Assembly (NCBI GenBank): GCA_030248135.1
Contig: JASANC010000628.1
Location: 43,719 to 107,718 of the forward strand
DNA length: 64,000 bases
Direction: 5' to 3'
Source: Theristus sp. LFF4_11
Taxonomy: Eukaryota > Nematoda > Chromadorea > Monhysterida > Xyalidae
The notes under the pieces were generated by a model. That model was given only the letters and a program-made list of their open reading frames with translations. It was not told the origin of the DNA and did no database searches. A program made the translations under genes and the position numbers. Positions within the stretch are counted from its first letter, which is position 1. Every line of letters starts with the position of its first letter. Positions 26,101-39,100 of the stretch are shown here, in pieces.

Positions 26101-29100
26101 TGGTACGACGCTTGTTGCAACCTGTTTGTTACCACAGCGCGTCACGCCACATTACACCGGCTCGTGTACTATTCCGGCCCGCGAAATTCCGGCCCGTAGA
26201 ATTCCGGCTCGCTCATTCCGGCCCGAAGAATTCCGGCCCGGAGAATTCCGGCCCGGAGAATTTTCGCCATATTGTTCGTACTGGCGAAAATTCTCCGGGC
26301 CGGAATTCTTCGGGCCAGAATGAGCGGGCCGGAATTCTTCAGGCCGGAATTAGCGGGCCGGAATTGTACCCCCGCGTTACACCACACACTCGCACGGGTG
26401 TGATCGTTATATCAAACAACATACATGCATAAAACAGAACTGATTTGATGATTGACTAGCAAAAACCCAAAAATTCACCATAATTGGGTGTTTGATTTGT
26501 ACTTTCAACCAAAACACGATACATTCGTTCTTCTTTTCTATAATTCAATTATCGTGCTTGTGTGTACCGCACGCAAGACAGACAGGTTCAAACAGACCCA
26601 CCTTCAGCAATCGTGGGGCGACGACGACCAGAACCTCCGGCTCACTGCGGTCAACGTCGTGCAAGAGGTCGGCGTCGCGCTCGGCTACGAGTTCAAGCCG
26701 TACGTGCCGGACGTGGTGCCGTACCTGATGCGTCTGATGCATCGCGACGACAGCCACGATAAAGTCGTCTGCGCCAGGGTCGGTCGTTCGTTGCAGGCAC
26801 TGAGACTGGAAAACTGGCTTTCGCGAACAAAAAAGACCGCAAACTTTTTTATCGTTTTCGCAGTAAAAATTCCGGTTTCCATTTCTGTGCCGTCCCTGCG
26901 CGCAGTTTGTTCGTTTTCTGTTCTGCAGTTGCGTTGTGTTTGGCTGTTGTGTTGTCATGGTCAATCTAATCAATCAGTGGTGGCCTGTTCAAAAGTGGTC
27001 CATTTTCGTAAAAAACACAAATGCCACCGGTGCAAGAAGCAAATTCCTTTTTTGGAATGCAGTTTTTCCCTAAAAATGTGAAAAAACCCGCCACAAACGT
27101 GCAGGTGCTGAACGCATTTCAAAAGTGCGTGGCGTCACTTGACGAGCACATGCATCTGCTGGTGCCGGCATTCGTGGCGATCTTCGATGACGCTCGCAAT
27201 CCGACGACACTCCGAATGTAAATTTGGTGTTTTCTGTTTGTGTCGTGTTGGTTTGACGTTTTTTGTTTGGTTGATTTTGCTCGGCAACTGAATTGGACTG
27301 CACTGGACGCTGTTTTGCGGTTATTTTTTTTGTTGATTGTAAATTGAAATTTCGCCGCCAGTCCCGACGCGAGGTCACATTCAGTTCTGTTTCTATATGA
27401 TATGCAATCAGCTGATTGATTGGTGCATGCGTTATGTGCAGGCCTGACTCCGCTTCCACAGCAATGCCGGCACAGAATGCATATGCGCATCACGCGGGCA
27501 CCAACCAATCAGCTATTTGCATATGATATAGAAATCGGCTGCAGCATCAGCACACGCATGTCAGGGTGTGGTGGTGCCTGTGTGTTTGCCTCTGTGAGCG
27601 TGTCACATTAAAGCGGCATTCATGAAGCAGTAGTTAATGACGCGTAGCGCGGTCACTAAATACTGCTTCATGAATGCACTTTAACATTATTACAGTGTTA
27701 TCGCTAGTTGTGCATCTGCCTTCAGAAAAAAATTGCCACAAATTTGCCGCAGCATCATGACCATGCTGCTACACCACAGGTGTAACTTCGAAACACTGAA
27801 AACAATCGAAAACGAAACGAAACTTTTTCTAACTGCAACGGTTATGGAGAAGCGTTTCAGCACCGCTATGGAGACACTGTACGAGCTGTCTGAGTATCTG
27901 TCGATTGGCCAATTCGGCCCGACCATAATGCCATCGCTCGTGCGTGTCATGGCTGATGAGAATATCATACTGCGCAACAGGGGCACCGTGGAGAAGCTGC
28001 TGTGTCAGCTGGTCACGCAGATGGGCTGCAGCTTCAGGTTGGCTGTTCATATTTTTAAGGTGTTCAGTTTTTCTGTTGCTATTTGTCTTTGTGAATTTTG
28101 ATCACTTTAGTTGTGGGCTGGAAATCCGAAATAAATTGCGGATTTTTTCAAAACCTTCTTTCGTTCAGCCTCAGTTTTTAGTATCGTTGTTTTTCAATTT
28201 CAATTCTACGCGATGATTGATCAACACCCGGTGGTAGCAGTTTTTTTTCACTTTCAGCGTTTTCCATCCGGTGGTCGAACAGACAGCGAATGAACATCGA
28301 ATAATGTTGGAAAAGTACATGAAAACGGTGAACTTTGTGAACAAGGTGGGAAAGTTAAAAAAACGTTTGTCTGACAGTGGGCAAATTGGACTCACGGTTC
28401 CTGAAATTACAGTTTTAACAGATTAAAATCCCTGCTTTTGGGCAACGTTGATTGATTGATCGCTACACAGCGTTTTCAATGGATCCTTTCGGCTAGTCCT
28501 CTTGAAAGGCTAAAGTTGTCTGCAAGGCTAATAAACAATTAGCAGAAATCATCCATGAAATCAAATCAATAAACCATCAAATGTTTTTATCGTAAAAATG
28601 TAAAATGTCATTTTCTCTGGAATTGCAGCAACGCCTGGCCGGGGTGCCACCGGACAAACCATTCCCGCCGACCTTGCACAAACTGCAGCCACCCGCTAAT
28701 CGTCGTCATGCTGTCAATTATCTCATGTTGGAGCGAGTGAGTTTTTGTCGTGTTTTTCGTGTCGCCCGCGTTTTTCACGGTCTGTCAGTTCCGGTGCTTC
28801 CTATTGCGACTGAAATTATCTTTGTGTTTTTTCGAACGAACTATGTAACTTTGGGCCTGGCATCTGGAAAGACACAAGAACAGTGCTTGCGCACGCTGTA
28901 ATCGTTGTGGACTGGGTCGGGGCTGTGTTTTTGAAAAGGGCGCGGTTATTAGCTGGATGGTTAATGGGTGCTCCAAGCAACTGGGACGCTTAGCCTTTTA
29001 TACACTCCTGCACTAAATTGTCGGAGTTTGGTACGGTCTGAGTAGTTGAATGGGTCAGATTCTTTCGCACGCAAACGTGTGCGTGCCGTTTTGATTTGCA

Positions 29101-30119
29101 ATGCATTGTGAAACATGGGTGGTCATAAACGATTACGATTTCGCCCACAGACGACTGAATTCTTCGTGTGCCCATGTTCGCATCTCTTTGAATCTCTGTG
29201 CACCGGTTTTGGGGGAAAGCTGCGTTTTCCGAAAAAAACCACATTTCTTTTCACACACCTCTGCTTTTTTTGCGCGCACAGGCGTGGGAGTGTCGCGCGA
29301 TCGGCTCGAAGGAGGATTGGACGGCGTGGCTGGTGAACCTGCGCGTGCAGCTGCTGAAGCAGTCGCCGTCGTCGGCGTTGCGCGCCTGCGCCGAACTGGG
29401 CGAACGCCACGAACAGCTGGCGAAGTGCGCGCGGTTTTTTTGGCACAAATTTGGTTTTTTTGGCTTGAGATTGGTTTTTTTCGTCTGAACGGATCTTGTG
29501 GTTTACTGTTCGGTCGGTTTAGCCTGGAACCGGTTCTTTGATTTTTGCGAGAAAATGAGAAAAAAGGGAAACCGGTAAAATTCAGTCGCTCGTCGGTTGC
29601 TAATATCTAGATAGTTCATTTCAAAGCGTTTTTGGTGTTCGTTTGTCCAATCAGCTGGTGCATTTCCCCGCCCTTGCACAAGAAATCAACATGATCCACA
29701 AATCCATAAAGTCATCCGAAATCGGCCACTTCACAAAAAAGCACTCTCTTGTTGCATTGTTGCTGCGTTGTGATGTGAACGTTTGCCTTGAAATCGCAGG
29801 GACCTGTTCAATTCGGCGTTCGTCTCCGTCTGGGTGGGTCTGAACGAGGAGCAGCAGACGAGTCTCGCCGGCTCGCTGATTCACGCGCTCGCGCAGTCCG
29901 AACATTCGGACATCATTCAGACGATACTGAATCTGGCCGAGTTCATGGATCATTCGGAGGAGGTCGGGGGCGGCAGAGTTGGGGGGCCCGCGGCCTATTA
30001 TGCCCGTTTTAGCGGTGTGGTGAACCGTGGTGGCGCAGATTGCCGCTAAGCTTTGTGAAGCGGTTGTGTGACCATGTGGTTCATCATACCGTCGTACTGG
30101 TATGGGCAGCAGCACTGGG

Positions 30120-30168
<49 letters not shown>

Positions 30169-33100
30169 GATTGATTGGTTTTTTTAGATCGACCTCTCAG
30201 AATTAAAGATTTTTCGGAAATTTTGTTTTCGACCATATGAAGAAAAACTTTTAGGATTTTAAAAATTTAAATTCACTGATTGCTGGCCCGTACCTGCACG
30301 ATCTAATACAAAAGGAAATTTATGTTCACTGATGACAATGAGTTTGCGATATGTGGAACTTTTTCAAAAATTTTCTCACTGATCTTGTATTTTAATCAGA
30401 AATTTACCGAAAATGACTGAAATTCTTTCCTGACATCAATGACCAGATACACTTTTACTGATAATTTGAAAACAGATTCTTTTTACGACACCTGCATATT
30501 TGCTCCACTTCAGGGCCCACTACCGATCAACTACACTGAGCTCGGCAAGTACGCATTGCAGACGCGAGTCTACGCAAAAGCACTGCGATATCGAGAATTG
30601 GAGATTGTGAAACACAAAACGATGACTGCCGAAGATTGCGAGGCGTTGATTTCGTGAGTCTCTCTGCTGAGAGCAACTGCCTGGGAATTTGCTGCCATTT
30701 CATAAATCTTAGCAGCCCAATAGTGCTACGCCACTGAGCCAATGAGTCCAACAACCAGAGTGGAACTTTTTTGAGTGACATTAGTGTTTCATCAGCAGCT
30801 ATTCGTGAGAGCTTTTGTGAAGGCGGATGCTGGAAAATTCGTATTTTTTTCAGATTGGCCAACAAACTGCAGCTGCAAGAAGAGGCGGTTGGGGTGATTG
30901 AATATGCCGAAAAAATGAAGATGCCCATACAGTCGAACCCGAAGGTTGCTGAGTTTGCTTCTACTTTTTTTGTTTCTCGTATCTTGTTCGCGTGTTGCTG
31001 AGCTTAGTATTTCTCTTTTTTTGTCGTTAGTGAAAACCGCTGAAATTATTGTTTTCATGTTGGTGTGGTGTTAAATTATCCAGTATGAAAACTGGACGAG
31101 ATTTTTTCTTATTTTTAGTCACCGCGCCTGTTTTATGATCATGAACATCAGAGTTCTTTCAATTAAAAAATACGCTTCAATCGATAAACAAGATGTCACA
31201 CAACAAACTATGTTTGTCAGATCCAAGGCAAATGGTTCGAAAAGCTGCACCAGTGGGAGAAAGCGCTGGAGGTGTACGAGACGCAGCGTGATCAGCCGAA
31301 CGAACAGGCGCTCGACAACGCCTACAATCGAATGCGATGCATGGAGGCGCTGGGCGATTGGTTGGCTTTTTCTTGTTTTTTGGTTGAATTTTTTTATTGT
31401 TGTTGCTGTTCATGGCCCAGATGGGAAAGGTGGTGACGCAATGTGGCCGATCGAGCGGACTCGGTCGGGTGTGGACACGCTGTGTAGGAGCTGCGTCGTT
31501 TTTGATTGTTCGTTCGTGTGTGGTTGATTGTCGTTCCGTGCGGCCACGGCGGCCAAAGTGTATGATCGCGCACCAATTTATCGTGTCAACCCGGCAGCGA
31601 TGTTTTCCCGAGCACGCCTCCAGAACGCGACCGAACACTCCACTGCGGTCGTACAGTCTACTGCTATATCATCTGCAACCAGCTGATTGGTTAGTTGGTG
31701 ATCACGTGACCCGTGCTGTCCTGTGCAGGCATTGCTCTGGATACGGGAACAGCACGCAATGGATGCATCACGTGATCGACCAACCAATCAGCTAGTTGCA
31801 TGTGATAATAGAAATAGACAGACTCTATGTCGGTTCGTGTGGTCTGCGGACTGACAGTTTTAGTTGTAAGGGGTGTTATGCGAAGAAAATATTGGAATGA
31901 AAGGGTGTTGTTTTGTTTGTTACAGGAGCAAACTGAGCAAAATCGCTGAGGATTGTTGGAAGAACGCGGATCAGACGGCGAGAGGAAAAATCGCGGTAAT
32001 CGCAGCGAAGGGTGCCTGGGGCAATGGTGAGGCCTTCAGAGTGATGCAGACTGTAGGCAAAATAATACTGGTTTTCAAATTTCAGATTTTTCTATGGTAT
32101 ATTTTCTGAAAGTTATATATGCACGACTTTCTTCACTGTTTGCAAAAAAATTAGAAATCTTGAAAATGGAAATTTGAGTTTTATACCTTTTTAGGCGACT
32201 GGTCGTCAATGGCCGAGTATTGAGACTTGAAATCGTTTTTCTGGGGGAAAATGCTAAATTTAATTTGAAGTCTTCAAAAAAAATTGAAAAAAACTCATTG
32301 AAAAATATTGAAAGTAAAAACTTCGAAATGACTTTGCACGGTTGCATTGAGGCGACTGGTCGGCCATGTCCGAGTACGTGCAGGCAGTGAGCCGCGGCTC
32401 CGAGGACGGCTGTCTGCTGCGAGCGGCGATGGCCGTCCGCAACAACGAGCACTCGGCCGCGAAACTCTACGTCGATAAACTGCGCGACCTGGTCGACACC
32501 GACCTGACGGCGATGTGAGTCTGTGGTCGGCGGGCAAACAGATTTGGCTGCGCTGTGCGTGGCTTTGTGGTTGTTGGATAGTCGCGTGCAGTCGAACTCT
32601 ACATTGAAATCATCGGCGAATTGGTTGGAATTATGGTATTCATGCTTTCTGAGCAAACCTAACTCCGCCCCCTCCCCCCCACAGCAGTGCCTGCACAGAA
32701 AGCATGCATACCGTAATCCCAACCAATCAGCTGATTCCCTATAATTTGGAGTTCGATTGTAGTTTCGATTGAAGAGTCGTCATTGCAGTAAAAAATGTAT
32801 CTACTAAACGAGTGCACACTGATTGGTGGTTGATTTTGATTGCTGATTGCTGGTGTTCATTCTGACGTTGCATCATTTCTCACCGGATGTCAGTATTCAT
32901 GAATGGGGGAAGAAGCGCAAACAAGCAAAAAGACGAGCAAACCAGACAAACACAACACCAAACCAAAAAAACGAAACCACAAAAAATACACCCGACTTAC
33001 AATGTATGTCCCTGACTAAAGGCCCGTTCATACTGACGCATGCTGACGTACGTCGACGTACGTCAAAGACAGGTCTCCATGAACGGTAGTATGCAATAAC

Positions 33101-36100
33101 ACGAGACGTCACGTGCCGTGCCGTGCCGTGCCGTATACGCATACGTCAGTATGAACGGGCGTTAATGTTGATTGGGCATGATCGCAATAAGCGACAAAAA
33201 CACATCAGCTAACATGACAAAGAACAACAGAGATGTGGTGCATTCAACAGTAGCCGCACTCCTTGTAGCAGTTGGTTCGCATGAACTGCTGGTACATCGC
33301 ATTCGTGCACAGACCCATGCCCTTCCACTGGTCGCAGCCGTTCGCAGCGGCGTTTTCGCATGCTGAGAGCAGAATTTTAAAGCATTTCAGCGAGCCTCAA
33401 CGCTGATTTTGGAAAGACATGCAAGCACCATGTGAATCAATTTCGAACGCTCGGGTGCGATTCGATCCAACGCATCTCTGCGCACAGAGTCGTTGGCGTT
33501 AGGCTTCCGCCCCCAGTCGGGATGTTTTTCAATGCTTTTTTTCACCTGCATCACCTTCCGAAACAACGGTATCCCAAAAAAGATGCCTCGAAACAATCCT
33601 AGCAATAGGCTCCCCGGCTCTAAACAACATGTGCTTGCATAAAAAATGTGCAACGAAGATGGACAACCAAGAAAACGAACGTTGCGGCGCTATCGGATCG
33701 CCGTCGCACAGCGCGTCGTCGCACGTCTGTTGCCCAGCGATGCAGCCGCCACACGACTGTCCCTTCGTGTAGATCTTGGCGCCATTCACGTTGCCGCTTT
33801 CAAGGGGCTTGTTTTTATTTTAAATTGAATGAAATTTCATGAATCAGATTAAAATTCATGATTTTTCGAGACAACGAAACAAAAAATATCTCACCGGTGC
33901 TTGTAGCGGCAGACGAGATACGTCTGACCGTTGCATTCGGCAGCGCCGCAGCCGAGCTTCCACGACGTCGCCCAGACGACCTGGCAAAAGAGAACCTCGT
34001 GTGTTGATTCAATGGTGATTCAATTCTGAATTGCAGTGGTGAATCAAAAAAGACATCACACACACATGAAAACCACAATTGCGATTATAATCTTTGATTT
34101 TCGTTCTGCGAGTTACAGGAAATTTGGAAACAAAGTCAAACCTGTAACGGAATCTTGCTTCATACTTAATGAACATTTTGCACCTCATGGACTCGGCCCA
34201 ATTCAGCAGTTTTACTGTCACAAATGATACAACTGACTACCGATCCGTGTGCGTGTGTGCATCGAGTCGCAGAACTTCGGGAAAAAACAACAACGAGTCA
34301 ATAAACAAACCTGCGTGAAGTGTCCGGCGGCGATGCACTGCTCGGACGAGAACGCCTCGGCGTCGCACGCGAGCTCGCCCGGCTGGTCGGTCAGCTCGTT
34401 GTACCACATCATCACCAGATCAACGAACGTGTACGCGCCGCTGGTGCCGCTCGCCAGGTTCTCGCCGAAATCAGTCGCGCTCGCTGGAAATTGTGGCTGC
34501 TGTTGATTGATTGTGATTGAATCGTGACTCGAAAATCGAAATACTGGATTTCGACGGACTGGATTGGGGCCGCACCGACCGACTGAACAACAGACCACAT
34601 GTGCGAATAATGGAACACTGTTATTGTAAATCACAAAGTATCAATTATAGCCGACCTGGCTAATTTGTAGTGGTTGCCTGATTGGTTGGTTACGCACTAA
34701 CATGTAGTTTGGATGCACGTACTGCTGTGGGGAGGTGGAGTGCAATTAATGCGTCACAACTACACTTGTGTTGAGTAATCAACCAATCAGCTAATGCTAC
34801 AAATCAACCATGGCGAATAGGATTTTCAGTCGCAAGTAATCTAATTAATGATTTTTGCTCGACGGAAGTGCATCTATATGCGTGAATTGCGATAGAAATC
34901 AACCAAGTTGCAGGATGGTTCTCTGCATTTCGGCCTGGCCAACATCATATGCAGAAGAGGGGTGGCCTCATCAGTGATGTGCCCCTCTCGAACCAATTGA
35001 GTCATAAAGACTTGAGTTAAAGGCGTAGTAATTGACAAGAAAAAGAAACCAAAAGCAACCGTCGTGCGCGATCTGGCAGCCGTCTGCCCACGCCTGGGCG
35101 GTCGACGCGAGCGCATCGTCCCATTGCTTCAAACAATGTCAAGCTTTGGTTAACATGAGGCAGACGGTTTTGTAATTGACATTCACTTACAGTCGAACTC
35201 TAAATTATAGACAATCAACGGATTGGTTGGTGGTCACGTGATGCGTGCTTTCTGTGCAGGACAGACTCCGCCTCCGCAGCAAAGCCTGCACAGAAAGCAT
35301 GCGTCACGTGGTCAGAAATTAATCAGCTGATAGCCTTTAGGGTTCGACTGCAGTTACTGACGGTAACCATAGTCTCCAACAAGTGAATGAAATCGCCCAA
35401 TTCACCATTTTCGCCATGTCAGTGGCCGACGGCAACGCTGTTCCGGCTTTGTCAGTTGCCTGGCCCTTGGCAACCTTGCGACGCAGCTCGTTGTGCTTTG
35501 CGAGGATTGTCTGGAGAAAAGTCGATCACGAATTTTTGAGTCACCACGAATCGGATCAATGAAAGCAAAAAACGAGAAAATTCATCCTTTAAGAAAACGT
35601 TTAAAATTATTATTTTTTTAGCTTGAGCGCCATTCATGGAGGTTGAAGCGCGCTGAAAGACGCGCGTCACTTCGCTACACATTCACGAAGCAAAAAAACA
35701 GCGCGTTTCAGTTTTGGAACATAATGCACATTCATATGCACGTTCATGTTAGCGCGCGTCAGCGCGCTTCAGCGCGCGCGTGTATGAATGGGCCTTTAGG
35801 TTTCGTCCAATTTTGCACGCTTACGAACCGTTTTCTGATCAGCACTCAGTGCTGCGTCGCTGATGGAAACGCATTCAAGCGCAGCCAGTACAACGGCCAA
35901 CTTGGTGAATGTGAACATTTTGGTAGCTTATGTAGAATTCTGCAAAAAACAATTGAAATCGTAAAAGAAACAACGTGCAACCCTTTTTTGATATTGTCAA
36001 AACATCATCCAGGAGGAGTCCATGGAATCCTAACGACAAGCTGAGCTTTTTTTACTAAACTGCGATTAATGGTGCTTTTATGAATCAAACACCTGCTAAA

Positions 36101-39100
36101 CGGTCGCCTTTTATAGGCTGTTTTTTACTAATGGAAATTGGAAAACATCATCGCTCATTAAAGTTTGTTTTAATAATAAGCACTATCGGTATTAAAATAT
36201 GTTTCAAAGAACCGACATTAAAGGAACGATTATGAAGTTTAATAAAGAAAGTTTCACTGGTTCGTGGTCTGGTGCTGTGTCACAGCATGGTCGCAGCATG
36301 GGGTCGCAGATAGCAGACTTATTGTGAAATGATATTGCGAAACAAATTGGGATGGATTGATGGATAAATGAGAAAATGTTTTCAATTTGTAGAAATGGAA
36401 AATGAAGAATCAGACACTTCAAATCTGATAGACTTAGCACCACGCGGCGCGCCAACCAGTGCGTGCGCCTGACAATCCTGCGGTTCGCGAAATGAAAATG
36501 AAATGACAAAACGAAATTATTTTAGTCCATCCGAAAATGAAAAAAAAGCATTTCGAATGATGAGAAGAGACCGAATGACTTCAACCGGAAAAAGAGACGG
36601 AATGACTTCAACCGGAAACAATTGCTCATAAACCAGATAAATAAATAAATAAATAAATTCGCTGGGTTTTCAAAATTTCAGAATTTTTCGTTGCAGGGTC
36701 GGTGAGAGTTACGAGCGAGCGTACCGCGCGATGGTGACCGTGCAGCGAATCACGGAGTTGGAGGAGGCGATTCAGTACAAGTTGATGCCGGAACGGAGGC
36801 AAAACATCGCCGCAACTTGGCAGGTCAGTCAGTCGAACAGGCCCGCACATCCGATGGGTGATATCCTTGTTTGACGTCCATTATTCACGGTTTGCTTCAA
36901 CCAAAAGTGGGCGCATGCTCCAACCGAAGTGTAGTGAAGGATGGAGGATGGATCATGACTGAGATGCACTTCATCATGCTTCAATGGGCGTTGACGAAAA
37001 GAAGCACACGTGGTTGTGTCTTGCTGGTTGTAAAAGCCGGAACATCAAAAAACGTACTCTTTGTTTTTTTTTGCGACTGTGACTGTGCCGCATCAATCGT
37101 CGCCACAGTACGTCCGTATACGTACAATGCACGGATCACCTAATCTCCAGAATAGGAACTACATATACTGTGTATACTCATCGCCCAGTAACAACTTTCA
37201 AATCTTCAAAGTACGACAAAAACCGCGAAAAACCTGCTCGCAACTACAGTCGAACTCAATAAAATGTGGAATCAGCTGATTGGTCGGCCGAGGGGAGGCT
37301 GCTCACACTCCGCACCCTTCTTTTTTTCGTGGATCTGGATTCTATTGAATCGTGTTTCGTTTGAATGAGTGTGAATTTCCAGCACCCTTTTCATGCTAAA
37401 AATAAACTCAAAGGGTTGGAAAACTGCGAAATTCAATTTTTTTATTCAACAGCTCAAAATGCATTTTTTTACTGACGACGACGACGACAACGTCGTCGCT
37501 TAATTTTTACGTGTGAACTGAAAGACAAAAGCCTGAAATGAGTGCGCCGTGTAGCCAGCTGAAGGGGGTTTCATTCCTAGCTGACCGATCGACATGCGTC
37601 CGCAATTTAAAAATGCGTTCCGAGTTCGCGGACGACGACGACACGACGACGACTTTGCTTTCATTTTTCATTTTCACCGTTTTCAAGTTGTTTTTGGTAA
37701 GCTGCTGTGTTCATTTACTTGGTGCACGCAGCAAACCATGCACAGCGCACTCCTTTCAGGCTTTTATTTTTTAGTCCGCACGCAAAAACTAAGCGACGAC
37801 GTCGTCGCCGTCATTAAACAAAAAAAATACATTTTAAGTTGAGCTGTGGAATAAAAATTTTCTAAATTTCGCGGTCTCTAACCTTTGAGTTTATTTTTAG
37901 CACAAAAAAGGTGCTGGAAATTCCTAAAAACACGTTTCAAAAAAATCCAAATCCACGAAAAAAGAACGGTGCGGAGTGTGAGCAGCCTCCGTTCGGTCGA
38001 CCAATCAGCTGATTACACATTTTAGTGAGTTCGACTGTATGCAGGCGCGATTGAAAGGCTGCCGCGAGGACGTCGAAGACTGGCAGAAGATGCTGATGAT
38101 TCGGTCGATTGTGCTCGGCCCGAAAGACATGCGCGAGACATGGATGAAGTTTGCGTCGCTCTGTCGACGCGACGGAAAACTGGTAATCAGGCTTGTTTGT
38201 GTCGTTTTTCATTGGTCTGTGCAATGATTGGCTGCATTATCATTCATGATTGAGTCCACGACGCTGATGATGTTTCATGAATGCACCATTGAAGTATTTA
38301 CTAGCGATATGCGTACGAACGAACAGTAAGATTAGGCAATGTTGTTTCTTTAGCCAAGGGCTATAAAACCAAGAAAATAGTGAATGAGTCGTTAGAACGC
38401 GCTACCACGAACGAGCGTGTGTGTGTGAGATTTCATGAACGCTCCAAGCGTTTCATGAATGCGACACGAGCGTTCACAAATTCTCTTGCAGGCGATGTCG
38501 CGTCGCATCCTGGACATGCTGCTGAACGCGCACTGCGGTCAAACGCTGCCGAGTCTCGGCGCGAAGTGCACGCCGGCGGACGCGAAGGAGGCCGCAGTAC
38601 GATTGACGCAGTCCGCTGCGGCACGCCCGGAGCTCGTGTTCGCCTGGTGTAAACAGTTGTGGGTGGAGAAACGAGAGGTTTGCGCTGGGGTGAAGTCGTT
38701 GATTTGCCTTTCTGCTTCGCCTTTTTAATAATTCTCATCCGCTTCGTCGCTTAAATGGCCTAGTATGATTGGGTGAACACGCGACATGAATACGACTGAG
38801 ATTTGACGCACTTCCCGTCGACAGATTTTGGAAACCCGGACGGTACTAAAACTCCGGTGTGAATTGTGCGAGCGGGATGGCTTGCTGGGTGATCGGCCAA
38901 TACTGTTTGTTGCTGTTATTTTGTTGTTGGTGTTACTAGCCTTTTGACCCGTGCCTTCGGTCCGGTTTAACAAATCCATGTGGCCGACCTACGCTGAGTG
39001 TGTTTTTGATAAATCGGAACTTTCCCTGCACAGAATGCATGCATCAACTGCACGTGTGTGCAGCCAGCCAATCAGCAAGTTGCATACATTAGCCACAGGC

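Larger units (their letters stand above)
12778..28345 (+). other. TOR: TOR exons 1-28: N-terminal HEAT-repeat region
   Basis: Exons: 12778-12914, 13309-13454, 13874-13974, 14336-14488, 14778-14879, 15189-15287, 15504-15638, 16459-16527, 16842-17009, 17366-17507, 18144-18314, 18875-19076, 19536-19673, 19976-20100, 20892-21040, 21463-21643, 22211-22425, 22970-23092, 23476-23559, 23767-23859, 24202-24336, 24583-24724, 25125-25366, 25901-25987, 26608-26778, 27105-27217, 27861-28037, 28258-28345. Landmarks match m[61 protein letters not shown] and [17 protein letters not shown]. These helical repeats dock Raptor or Rictor in the complexes. Exon 11 (18144-18314) is a Ser/Thr/Pro-rich, low-complexity insert without an obvious human counterpart. 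It lies where mTOR has a divergent loop. Confidence 0.9.
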
